Notes under the pieces: generated by a model
What the model saw: only the letters and a program-made list of their open reading frames with translations
What the model was told of the DNA's origin: nothing
Databases searched by the model: none
Made by a program: the position numbers and the translations under genes
In this document: positions 1 to 6,964 of the stretch, in pieces
Position numbering within the stretch: position 1 is the first letter of the stretch
How the letters are laid out: the number at the start of each line of letters is the position of its first letter
Origin: an uncultured Bacteroidales bacterium
GTDB taxonomy: Bacteria > Bacteroidota > Bacteroidia > Bacteroidales > UBA3824
DNA: 12,406 bases
Reading direction: 5' to 3'
Assembly: GCA_937877455.1 (NCBI GenBank)
Contig: CALFIU010000159.1
Span: 1 to 12,406, forward strand

Positions 1-215
1 AACCGATTACGACATTAAGGACAAATGGTTTTAGTATTGGCGGAATAAAAAAAGGGCATTTTAATGTTAAAAACGATGGCAACTGCCTTCTCTTTGTTTC
101 GGTTAATGGCAAATGTATTCGTATCAAAATCAAATCAGAGATTATCTACATCAATTTGGATGACGATGCCGCCACAATGGATTTATATGATAAGTTGGTG
201 AAAATAATGCAATAG
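1..215 (+). CDS. C-terminal part of a small PH-like domain protein (partial)
   Basis: This is an open frame (codons in phase with position 3) that runs in from the left edge and stops with TAG at 213-215, giving about 70 residues. It contains TTLRTNGFSIGGIKKGHF, then a stretch of short beta strands, then IYINLDDDAATMDLYDKLVKIMQ at the end. The pattern of strands, a glycine-rich turn and a final helix reading ELYDKL-like resembles the bacterial PH-like families (bPH type), where the last helix packs on the barrel. The start codon and promoter lie outside the window. The function is unknown. The family assignment rests on pattern recognition of a fragment and is tentative; the coding frame itself is well supported by amino-acid composition and by the hairpin just after the stop. 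Confidence 0.5.
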   Translation, partial: PITTLRTNGFSIGGIKKGHFNVKNDGNCLLFVSVNGKCIRIKIKSEIIYINLDDDAATMDLYDKLVKIMQ

Positions 216-222
216 GGATATT

Positions 223-269
223 GCGGAGTGGAATATTTTTGGTATGATACTCAAAATATTCCACTTCGC
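223..269. terminator. Long perfect hairpin after the stop codon
   Basis: Bases 223-239 (GCGGAGTGGAATATTTT) pair with 253-269 over 17 positions, with one G-U pair and a 13-base loop. It begins 7 bases after the stop codon of the upstream gene. There is no clear T-run after it, so it may act as a transcript-end or stability hairpin rather than a classical terminator. The loop holds a second small palindrome (GTAT/ATAC). Confidence 0.55.
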
Positions 270-295
270 CACCATGTTTTCCGAAATATTTTTGT

Positions 296-303
296 TAATT
301 TTG
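296..303 (+). promoter_or_regulatory. Candidate Bacteroidota -7 box
   Basis: TAATTTTG followed by CG matches the TAnnTTTG -7 consensus of Bacteroidota and lies 30 bases upstream of the ATG at 334. No convincing TTTG -33 element is present at the usual spacing, so support is moderate only. Confidence 0.35.
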
Positions 304-333
304 CGTCGGACATAAAAAGCACAAGGCACAATC

Positions 334-1434
334 ATGAAAGAATTCAACACCACAGGCATTTGCTACCCAGAAGACCATTATATGGTAAACATCGACAGCC
401 GAATCGACGAAATAGAAAAGGCGGTCGCAAAGGGCGAGTACATCACCATCAACCGTGGTCGTCAATACGGAAAGACCACGACGCTGTATCATTTGACAAA
501 TAAGTTGAACGACAAATATGTGGTGTTTTCGATAAGTTTCGAGAGCATGGGCGAGGCGGAGTTCAAAGACATAGAATCGCTTTCATTTGCCTTTGCCGAC
601 GCTTTCAAATCCGCTATCGACTACGAAGAGACGCAGGTCAACGATTTGGTAGCGAATGCAATAACAGAAACAGTTGCCAATGCGGATAATTACAAAATAA
701 AACCAAAGTCGCTTGCCGACCTCATTGTCAAAATCAACAAAAATTCGTCCAAGCCAATTGTGGTGATAATCGACGAAGTGGACAATGCGAGCAACTACGA
801 ATCGTTCATCGAATTGCTGAGAATGTTGCGAAGTAAGTACCTAAACCGCAAAAAAAATCCCACTTTCCAATCCGTAATCCTCGCCGGTGTCTACGACATC
901 AAAAACTTGAAACTCAAAGTTCGCCCCGATTCCGACCACCAGTACAATTCGCCGTGGAACATCGCCGTGGCGTACACTACCGACATGTCGCTGCCAACCG
1001 ACGGCATCCAACAAATGCTACAAGAATACGAATCCGACCACCATACAGGAATGAACACGGCTCAAATGTCGCAGATGATTACAGATTACACATCAGGCTA
1101 TCCGTTCTTTGTGTCGAGAGTTTGCCAACTGATTGACAAACAAAATTTTAGTTGGGACAAGGAGGGTCTGCAAAATGCGGTGAAAATCATACTTACAGAA
1201 CGTTGTCCCTTGTTTACGGAACTGTTTGATCTTATGGATTGCCATCCAGCACTGAAAAAGTCTATTAGAGAAATATTGGACGGTAGATACATATCATATA
1301 ACAACTACGTTGATGGTTTGAATATTGCATCTACTTTCAATATAATTACTGATGAAAATGGACTAGCAAAAATATCAAACAAGATATTTGAAACAAGATT
1401 CAAAAACTTCTTTGAATTTGAGAAACGATTCTGA
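334..1434 (+). CDS. AAA-like domain ATPase, C-terminally truncated
   Basis: A 366-residue P-loop ATPase of the AAA-like (AAA_35-type) family common in Bacteroidota. It has a P-loop-like motif NRGRQYGKTT at residues 40-49 (Lys47), a Walker B IVVIIDEVD at 142-150 (Asp147, Glu148), and the family segment FQSVILAGVYDIKN after it. A helical or winged-helix part follows, ending in NKIFETRFKNFF. Full-length relatives, as I know them, are about 500 residues and carry a C-terminal PD-(D/E)XK nuclease-like domain; here the frame stops right after FEFEKRF. A piece that looks like the family's last residues follows at once in another frame (see 1428-1517). This suggests an internal, frame-breaking deletion of roughly 110-150 codons. 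The ATPase part itself is undamaged. The gene starts 30 bases after a candidate -7 box. Its role is unknown; relatives are suspected to act in defence or nucleic-acid transactions. Confidence 0.8.
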   Translation: MKEFNTTGICYPEDHYMVNIDSRIDEIEKAVAKGEYITINRGRQYGKTTTLYHLTNKLNDKYVVFSISFESMGEAEFKDIESLSFAFADAFKSAIDYEETQVNDLVANAITETVANADNYKIKPKSLADLIVKINKNSSKPIVVIIDEVDNASNYESFIELLRMLRSKYLNRKKNPTFQSVILAGVYDIKNLKLKVRPDSDHQYNSPWNIAVAYTTDMSLPTDGIQQMLQEYESDHHTGMNTAQMSQMITDYTSGYPFFVSRVCQLIDKQNFSWDKEGLQNAVKIILTERCPLFTELFDLMDCHPALKKSIREILDGRYISYNNYVDGLNIASTFNIITDENGLAKISNKIFETRFKNFFEFEKRF

Positions 1435-1517
1435 GTTTCTGTTTCAACAAGAATAGCAAACCCGAAGCAAGGACAATTTCACAAGACGGCAGGGAGATTG
1501 TGGAGGTGGTGGTGTAA
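1428..1517 (+). pseudogene. Relic C-terminal tail of the AAA-like ATPase family
   Basis: In the frame of position 1428 the sequence reads ILSFCFNKN, then SKPEARTISQDGREIVEVVV and a TAA at 1515-1517. This resembles the usual end of full-length AAA-like/PD-(D/E)XK proteins, where a line such as GYMLSFNFNKKKE precedes a short strand and a terminal EAVV-like motif. It overlaps the stop codon of the truncated ATPase gene but lies in a different frame, so it cannot be translated as part of it. The family match comes from memory of related proteins, not from an alignment. A further 56 bases up to a TGA at 1571-1573 show a codon-like run (VFADTKKHECEITEWEK) that I cannot place. Confidence 0.5.
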
Positions 1518-1580
1518 GTGTGTTTGCGGACACCAAAAAGCACGAGTGCGAGATTACGGAGTGGGAGAAGTGATTAATCA

Positions 1581-3188
1581 TCAATCGTCCCAATCCTCAC
1601 TGTCGAGCCATTCGTTGTAACTGCGTATTTCTCTGAAAGTTATCACCTTGTCTGTTTCTTTAAGTTTTTGGGCTTCAACGATTGTTGAGTATGGAAAATT
1701 GTCGGTTAGTTCGGGTTTGAGCCACGAGTTGTTCCATAGTTCAACGTCCTTACAGTCAACAAGTTGGCAAAGCGGAAAATCGTATTCTCTGTGCGCTATT
1801 TTTTTGCGCTTGATGTCGTCGGCATGGGTGATGTTTTGAAGCCAAAGCTGGTCGTAGAGCGAATTTGGACGGCTGATTAGTTTGTCAACAACCTTGTCCA
1901 AAATCTCGCGGCTTTCGACAGATTTGAGTCTTTTCGCCAAAAGACTGACAGTGCGCAAGGCATAATGGCTGATGTTGACATTTTCAGCGGCAATCTGCGT
2001 GGCGATGGCGCACATCGGGGCTATGTTTTCTAAGATGTCTTTGCGATGCTCGATGATTTTGTTGAGTTTTGACAGCATGGTTTTGAGCTGTCCGCCGTTG
2101 GGGAATTTGCGTCCAAAAAGCAAAATGTACATCAACGCTTTTTGGATTCCGCCAAACGAACAGTCTTTGCCTTTGAAAATAGGCGTGTTTTCGATGTACC
2201 AAAGTTTGTCGGGCTTGATGCTGTCGGTAACAATCGAGGTGCTAATCTTGGTTTTCTGACTGTTCATGCGGAAGTTGAGACTTTCCAAAACGCCTTGCAA
2301 AATGTACGAAATGTCTTGTAAAACTTTCATATCGTTGCAAAAAATCCGATAGTCGTCGCAATAGCGGATTATTTGGTATTTCAAGTCCTTGATTTTCTTC
2401 TCTTTGCAATATTCTTCAATCTTGTTGTACAACAACAAGTCAGAGTATCCGAGAATTATTTCGCCTATTAGATTGAACGCCACGCCGCCTTGTGGAAGTC
2501 CGATGTTGCGCCCTTGTTGCAAGGCTTGGAGGTAGCGGATGATGTTTTTTGCCATCGGTCGGTTTTTGTCGCTGTGATGCTCGGTGTCTTTGAGTGTCAA
2601 CGCCCATTCAATTGTCTGCGGATTGACCGAGCCGTAACAGTTGGTGATGTCGGTTACAAACATGTATTTATATTCTAACGAGAGTTCCAACGCCCTCTGT
2701 TCGAGGTTGTTCCACCAATTGAGGATAGTTGTTGACTTGTGGAACGATTCGTTTTTTTGCGGGATAACAGGTATAGCGCAGGCGGTAAAATTCGGCACTT
2801 TGAATTTCTCAAAGCAATCTTTTATAGCCGCCCAACTGTTTTCGTTACATAATTCCCTGACAATGAAGTAATAAAGATATGGATTGGCAAGAGTCAACGG
2901 ACGGACGGCGTAATGTCCGTCTTTGTTGGTGAGCATATTGAGCGACACGTCGTTAATGTTGTCGGGATTCTGCGCGCAACATTCGTCAAAGGTCTTGTTG
3001 CCGATTTTTTCTTTTACAAACTGCAATACATCGTCAAAGACAATGTATTCTGGCATCTCGCAGTTCATAAACTGCGATGTTTCCAAAAGGAACTTCTCCG
3101 CGCCGTCAGCGTCGAGCGAGAGGACGGTGGACGGCGGAGTGTAGGGCTGGAATTTCTTTTTGGATTGGGTTTTCTTTGTTTTCTTCAT
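1581..3188 (-). CDS. Reverse transcriptase of the unknown-group/abortive-infection (DRT-like) type
   Basis: A 535-residue RNA-directed DNA polymerase. Motif A is FVTDITNCYGSV at residues 177-188 (Asp180), motif B is GLPQGGVAFNL at 230-240, and motif C is IIRYCDDYRIF with catalytic Asp278 and Asp279. YCDD replaces the commoner YADD. The N-terminus is strongly basic (KKTKKTQSKKK). About 215 residues after the palm/thumb, rich in predicted helix, resemble the alpha-helical repeat extension of Abi and defence-associated RTs. There is no intron maturase X domain or HNH nuclease, and no retron-type msr/msd structure is visible upstream, so a group II intron or retron RT is unlikely. It follows the restriction-modification genes on the same strand after 65 bases. 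The ATG was chosen because no earlier in-frame start precedes the AT-rich leader. The RT assignment is firm; the defence role and exact subgroup are inferred. Confidence 0.85.
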   Translation of the reverse strand: MKKTKKTQSKKKFQPYTPPSTVLSLDADGAEKFLLETSQFMNCEMPEYIVFDDVLQFVKEKIGNKTFDECCAQNPDNINDVSLNMLTNKDGHYAVRPLTLANPYLYYFIVRELCNENSWAAIKDCFEKFKVPNFTACAIPVIPQKNESFHKSTTILNWWNNLEQRALELSLEYKYMFVTDITNCYGSVNPQTIEWALTLKDTEHHSDKNRPMAKNIIRYLQALQQGRNIGLPQGGVAFNLIGEIILGYSDLLLYNKIEEYCKEKKIKDLKYQIIRYCDDYRIFCNDMKVLQDISYILQGVLESLNFRMNSQKTKISTSIVTDSIKPDKLWYIENTPIFKGKDCSFGGIQKALMYILLFGRKFPNGGQLKTMLSKLNKIIEHRKDILENIAPMCAIATQIAAENVNISHYALRTVSLLAKRLKSVESREILDKVVDKLISRPNSLYDQLWLQNITHADDIKRKKIAHREYDFPLCQLVDCKDVELWNNSWLKPELTDNFPYSTIVEAQKLKETDKVITFREIRSYNEWLDSEDWDD

Positions 3189-3221
3189 AATGCGTTTTTT
3201 GATGTTTAGTGTTGATTTTAG

Positions 3222-3234
3222 TCAAAAGGTTACA
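3222..3234 (-). promoter_or_regulatory. Shared upstream motif TGTAACCTTTTGA (RT copy)
   Basis: On the - strand, TGTAACCTTTTGA lies 33 bases upstream of the reverse transcriptase start. The same motif with one extra T occurs upstream of the restriction-modification operon (6724-6737). It could be a promoter part or an operator common to both units. The exact role cannot be read from the sequence. Confidence 0.3.
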
Positions 3235-3253
3235 AGATTTTCAAAAAAAATTG

Positions 3254-3751
3254 TTACATTTTTGGAACCAAAGTCTTATAATCTATTGCCTTTCGCATCA
3301 CATCCCATTTGCCTACTTGCATTTTCTTAATTGTCTTGCCATCGCCAAAATCAAGCAAATCAGTTCGCAAAAGATTGTTTAGAATTTTGTTCAAGCTACC
3401 CAAACTGTTGGACGACAATAGAAACGCCTCCAAAGGATTACATAGTTTGCAATACGCCCATAGTTGCCCTAAATCGTGTAAATTGAGTTGGGTTTTCTTG
3501 GCTTCAATAAAAATAATGTTGGATTTGCTGCCCTTCTTCAAAATCCCCAAAACGTCGATTTGGATATCCAATCCAACAGTCTGAGGATAATTATCCAACA
3601 CTCCATTCTCTTCAAGAAACGAGTCTAATGTTCGAGCATGAGAATCAACGGTGATAATTTGCCAACCCTTGTATTTGTCTTCCAAATATTGTTGCAACCA
3701 TAGCCTCATAGGCTCGTACAACTCAAATTCTTTGCTTACATTATTTGCCAT
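3254..3751 (-). CDS. Small PD-(D/E)XK nuclease, candidate restriction endonuclease subunit
   Basis: 165 residues, counted from the ATG at 3749-3751 (MANNVSKEFELYEPM). That ATG overlaps the end of the preceding gene by 11 bases; an earlier in-frame ATG would give 24 more hydrophobic residues lying wholly inside that gene, so it is rejected. The core LDIQIDVLGILKKG...NIIFIEAKKTQ fits the PD-(D/E)XK nuclease fold: Asp66 (or Asp62), then Glu83-Ala-Lys85 as the E-x-K pair, with an N-terminal helix containing Glu8 and Glu13. It lies last in an operon with two DNA methyltransferases and a LAGLIDADG-like protein, which makes it the likely cleaving component of a restriction enzyme, with specificity probably supplied by its partner. 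No separate DNA-binding domain is seen in such a short protein. It could instead be a nickase-like accessory nuclease. Fold assignment is fairly confident; role is inferred. Confidence 0.7.
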   Translation of the reverse strand: MANNVSKEFELYEPMRLWLQQYLEDKYKGWQIITVDSHARTLDSFLEENGVLDNYPQTVGLDIQIDVLGILKKGSKSNIIFIEAKKTQLNLHDLGQLWAYCKLCNPLEAFLLSSNSLGSLNKILNNLLRTDLLDFGDGKTIKKMQVGKWDVMRKAIDYKTLVPKM

Positions 3752-4613
3752 ATCCCAAAAATTTAGCCAAATCAGACCAAGAGTCAAAATGCTTACCACG
3801 AATTTCCGCAGGCAAGGCAGCATCGTTTTCTCCCGGATGTGAAGGTTTTACAACGCGACGTATGGTCTTTTCCCAATAGAATTTGTGTGTTTTGTTTGGG
3901 TCGATAAACTCCAAAAGTTCGTCAGCGTATTTTTCCAAAGCATCTTGTTTGTGTTTAATGTTAAATCCAACGGGCAAAAACTCGTTAGCAAAAATCTTCA
4001 CTTGATGTTCTTTTTTCCAAAAGTTTCTTTTGCCCTCATTATATTTTATCAAGTTGCCATCCCTGAAATTAGGGTGTCCAAAATCAATTGTTTGTACTGG
4101 AATGTCGACGGCTTTGAGCATATTAGCAATGTCAATCACCATACACCAATTGCCAGGGATTTCGATATAAACTCTGTGCGCACCATCTTGACCAAAGGCA
4201 ATATTACTCTTGCGGATATATCCCGTAACGTCGGCAATTCCGCGAAGAAGCGATTTTTTCTCATCTGTTGACATAGAAAACAATTCTTCGTTCATCTTCA
4301 TCGCCGAATGATGGCGACCCGCACCAATCAAGCGTATTAGTTCGCGCATTACATACTCATTGTTGGGCTTTGAAAAACTCAATTTGGTAGAATGTTTTGT
4401 TTCGGTCACTATTAAATTATAACCGATTAAAGGCTCTACAATAGACCGAATATCAACCGTACTTGCCTTAACATACACAGCTACATCTTTAAAATCATCT
4501 GTGTAAAGATTTTTGTAAGGTATGTCAATTGTAACGGTTGTTTCTGCCTTGTCTTGCTGAATCTCTCCGTTGCCAAGAATCATGCCCAAGAGATATGACA
4601 TTTCGATGTTCAT
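3741..4613 (-). CDS. LAGLIDADG-fold protein with substituted catalytic acids, candidate restriction specificity subunit
   Basis: 290 residues with two LAGLIDADG-like helices: LLGMILGNG at about 8-16 and LRGIADVTG at about 123-131. In LAGLIDADG homing endonucleases the acid before the last glycine binds metal; here these positions are Asn15 and Thr130, so a classical homing-nuclease active site seems absent while the DNA-binding saddle could remain. A basic segment (KYNEGKRNFWKKEHQVKIF) and a tail with AEIRGKHFDSWSDLAKFLGYG follow the second half. The ATG overlaps the stop of the cytosine methyltransferase (ATGA, 4 bases), and the stop overlaps the next gene's start by 11 bases, so the proteins are probably made together. 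I infer DNA sequence recognition for the small nuclease encoded next. A free-standing degenerate homing endonuclease is the alternative, but it would not normally sit fused into an operon without an intron or intein. Confidence 0.65.
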   Translation of the reverse strand: MNIEMSYLLGMILGNGEIQQDKAETTVTIDIPYKNLYTDDFKDVAVYVKASTVDIRSIVEPLIGYNLIVTETKHSTKLSFSKPNNEYVMRELIRLIGAGRHHSAMKMNEELFSMSTDEKKSLLRGIADVTGYIRKSNIAFGQDGAHRVYIEIPGNWCMVIDIANMLKAVDIPVQTIDFGHPNFRDGNLIKYNEGKRNFWKKEHQVKIFANEFLPVGFNIKHKQDALEKYADELLEFIDPNKTHKFYWEKTIRRVVKPSHPGENDAALPAEIRGKHFDSWSDLAKFLGYGK

Positions 4614-5689
4614 TGTTGTATCGTTAAAGTGTTGTAAATTTGGTCAGCAATGGCTTTTGCCATCAATGGAGGAACTGCATTGCCAATTTGTTGTCTTATT
4701 GCAACTTTTGTGCCCACAAATACGAATTTATCGTCAAAAGATTGCAAACGTGCGGCTTCCCTTGGAGTAATGGCACGGTTTAAGAATGGATGGTTGTTGG
4801 TGCCGTTTGAGCATGCATCAAACCTTGTGTCGATTGTTGGTGACGGCAAATCCCATTTCAACCGCCCCCAAGTCCCTGAAAACTTTTGTTTTCCAATCAT
4901 TTCGGCTGGTAAATGCTCTTTACCACATTCTGGAGGAATCAATTTCAATTTTTCGATTGCAATTTGTGCATGGTTGGAGGCTTTATGGTTGAAAAGTTTA
5001 GTGGAATCCATTCGCATAAGACGCTGATAATCAGTTTCGGACTTGGTGGTATAATCTTGTTCGATAGCACCTTCTCCTGATTGCAAATATGCTAAATCCG
5101 AAATTGCATCCCTCACTGTTACAACTTTAGTACATGTTGGTTTGGGCAGTTTGATTTCCAAAGATTTGCAACATAAGAACACAGTGCGCGGCCTTGATTG
5201 GGGAACTCCAAATTCTGATGCAGTCAGAACTCCGTAATCAACATAGTAGCCAAGACTTTTGATTCTGTCTAAAATCTGATTCTTAAACCATCCAGCAGAT
5301 GTCGAAATCAATGCCTTAACATTCTCTATTACAAATACTTCTGGCTGCAATTGTTCGACAATGCTAAGATACTCTTTAAAAAGATAGTTTCTTTTGTCTT
5401 CCAACCCAAGTTTTTTTCCTTTAAGTGAAAACCCCTGACAAGGCGGACCTCCAACTATCAAATTAACGTTGAGTTTTTTGCTTTTTTCTATGATTTCCTT
5501 TTTGACAGACACATTAGTGATGTCGCCTATAATTATTTCAGTGTCAGGCATATTGAATTTGAAAGTGTTCAAAGCACTTTCGTTAAAATCAGTTGCGACA
5601 GCGGTTTTGAAATGAGGATTTTTTTCCAAACCGTACGAAAAACCACCTGCTCCACTGAACAAATCCAATATTTTGAACTCAATTGACAT
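4610..5689 (-). CDS. DNA (cytosine-5-)-methyltransferase
   Basis: 359 residues with the full set of C5-cytosine methyltransferase motifs: motif I ILDLFSGAGGFS (7-18) for S-adenosylmethionine binding, motif IV GGPPCQGFS (80-88) with catalytic Cys84, motif VI IENVKAL (121-127), motif VIII QSRPR (164-168), motif IX REAARLQSF (310-318) and motif X QIGNAVP (334-340). The target-recognition segment (about 200-300) is short, which fits a type II enzyme with one short target. All key residues are present, so it should be active. It overlaps the upstream adenine methyltransferase gene by 11 bases and the downstream LAGLIDADG gene by 4. Together with the adenine enzyme it probably protects both strands of the site cut by the two downstream gene products. 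The target sequence cannot be predicted here. Confidence 0.95.
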   Translation of the reverse strand: MSIEFKILDLFSGAGGFSYGLEKNPHFKTAVATDFNESALNTFKFNMPDTEIIIGDITNVSVKKEIIEKSKKLNVNLIVGGPPCQGFSLKGKKLGLEDKRNYLFKEYLSIVEQLQPEVFVIENVKALISTSAGWFKNQILDRIKSLGYYVDYGVLTASEFGVPQSRPRTVFLCCKSLEIKLPKPTCTKVVTVRDAISDLAYLQSGEGAIEQDYTTKSETDYQRLMRMDSTKLFNHKASNHAQIAIEKLKLIPPECGKEHLPAEMIGKQKFSGTWGRLKWDLPSPTIDTRFDACSNGTNNHPFLNRAITPREAARLQSFDDKFVFVGTKVAIRQQIGNAVPPLMAKAIADQIYNTLTIQQ

Positions 5690-6668
5690 ATTTATTGCGG
5701 ATTAAGATTCTTTTGAAAGTTTCTTTACCGTTGATTGTTGGCTTAAAAAAGTCAAACTCGTTGTCGCAGCCGTGGTTTGCCTCTCCGACAATTTCAAATT
5801 GTTCGCTATTGTAACGATTAATTATTGTTATCGGTACGCCCATTATACCTTGATAATCACATGGTATTTCCGTAATATTTCGTATGTGGATGGCATCAAA
5901 ATTATCATATTTTTGATGAATTTCAGGGTCAAACTTTTTTATCAATTTCAAAGTTTCGTGCCGTCTCGCATTGTCCAAATTTGTAAGCCACATTGCGTTG
6001 CCAAGACTGCGCCATTTTTGACCATTTTCGTCCACCCAAAAACGTGTTTCCCTCGGCTCGGAATCGTTTGGCACACGAAATTTCATTTCGCCAAACTGAT
6101 AGCCTGTCCAAACTTGGTTGTTCTGCACGTATGGAAATATCTCCTTGTAAGTCAACGCATTCTGGTTGCCGATTAGTAAAAATTGTTTTTTGTATTGCAT
6201 TATCAAACTAAACAATTTTTTGAAAAGAGAAAATGGTGGATTTGTAACTACGATGTCGCAAACTTTCAGATATTCAACACATTCTTTGCTACGGAAATCA
6301 CCATTCCCATTGAGATTTTTTACAGAAGATTCCATATCAAACTGATCTCCAATATCCGTCACATCGAGTATTTTCCCGAATTTTGATTGAAAACCGATTT
6401 TTACATTTCCAAAAATATCCGTCTGAATCGGTTCTGACGAAGAATATGAAGTACAAATCAGTCGCTTCAGTCCAAAATTTTTGAAATTGTCAATAAAAAA
6501 CTTGCAAAAGTTTGATTTCATAGGGTCGTCGCAATTACATAGCACAACCTTACCGTTGAATTGTTGCTTATATTTAGACAGTTCATCGGCGACGGTTTCA
6601 TACGTGGTGTAAAATTCGTCATCACGTATTTTTTTTGCTCTATGCAAGTTTGTGTTTTTATTGGACAT
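5679..6668 (-). CDS. EcoRI-family adenine-specific DNA methyltransferase
   Basis: 329 residues from the ATG at 6666-6668 (MSNKNTNLHRAKKIRDDEFYTT). An in-frame ATG ten codons earlier overlaps the promoter's -7 box and is rejected. It resembles the EcoRI_methylase family: DDEFYTTYE near the N-terminus, KVVLCNCDDP (40-49) in the place of motif I, and the N6-adenine motif IV NPPF at 143-146 after CDIVVT. Later family segments WRSLGNAMWLTNLD and GVPITIINRYN are present. The length matches M.EcoRI (about 325). It is the first gene of the operon and transfers a methyl group from S-adenosylmethionine to adenine in the system's recognition site. Pairing an m6A with an m5C enzyme is known from systems with asymmetric targets such as HphI, which hints at an asymmetric site here. 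Confidence 0.88.
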   Translation of the reverse strand: MSNKNTNLHRAKKIRDDEFYTTYETVADELSKYKQQFNGKVVLCNCDDPMKSNFCKFFIDNFKNFGLKRLICTSYSSSEPIQTDIFGNVKIGFQSKFGKILDVTDIGDQFDMESSVKNLNGNGDFRSKECVEYLKVCDIVVTNPPFSLFKKLFSLIMQYKKQFLLIGNQNALTYKEIFPYVQNNQVWTGYQFGEMKFRVPNDSEPRETRFWVDENGQKWRSLGNAMWLTNLDNARRHETLKLIKKFDPEIHQKYDNFDAIHIRNITEIPCDYQGIMGVPITIINRYNSEQFEIVGEANHGCDNEFDFFKPTINGKETFKRILIRNKYVN

Positions 6669-6686
6669 TTTGTTTTCAATTTGTGG

Positions 6687-6717
6687 CAAAGATAACATTT
6701 TTTTTGAACTTACACAA
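6687..6717 (-). promoter_or_regulatory. Promoter of the restriction-modification operon
   Basis: Read on the - strand, TATCTTTG (6687-6694) is a perfect TAnnTTTG -7 box, with TTG (6715-6717) 20 bases upstream as the -33 element. The first methyltransferase ATG follows 18 bases after the -7 box. The box itself contains part of the rejected upstream start. Confidence 0.65.
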
Positions 6718-6723
6718 GGTTTC

Positions 6724-6737
6724 TCAAAAAGGTTACA
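6724..6737 (-). promoter_or_regulatory. Shared upstream motif TGTAACCTTTTTGA (operon copy)
   Basis: Lies just upstream of the -33 element of the restriction-modification promoter and matches the motif before the reverse transcriptase (3222-3234) apart from one extra T. Possibly a common operator or upstream element. Confidence 0.3.
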
Positions 6738-6964
6738 CTTTTTTTGAAAAAAGAAAGCGCAGACTGCAAAAACTTTATAAAAGTTAATTGTACCCGTTTT
6801 TCAGCGGTCGTGAGAATTTACCTTAGAGCAAAATTATATAAAAAACCTGATATTTTCTACACCAGCAAATAAAAAGTCAAGGCTCGCACTAAATTTGCAT
6901 TGTAATAATCAATCCAAATTGCAAAATTTGGGAATTTGTTTAATTCAATTAATGATAATTTGAT

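Noticed and set aside
3189..3253. Possible retron msr/msd before the reverse transcriptase
   Set aside because: Only 65 bases separate it from the nuclease gene, with no long stems. The RT also lacks retron hallmarks that I can recognise.
6669..6698. Ten extra N-terminal codons for the adenine methyltransferase
   Set aside because: The upstream ATG overlaps the TATCTTTG promoter box, so it would not be within the transcript; the family begins near MSNKNTNLHRAKK.
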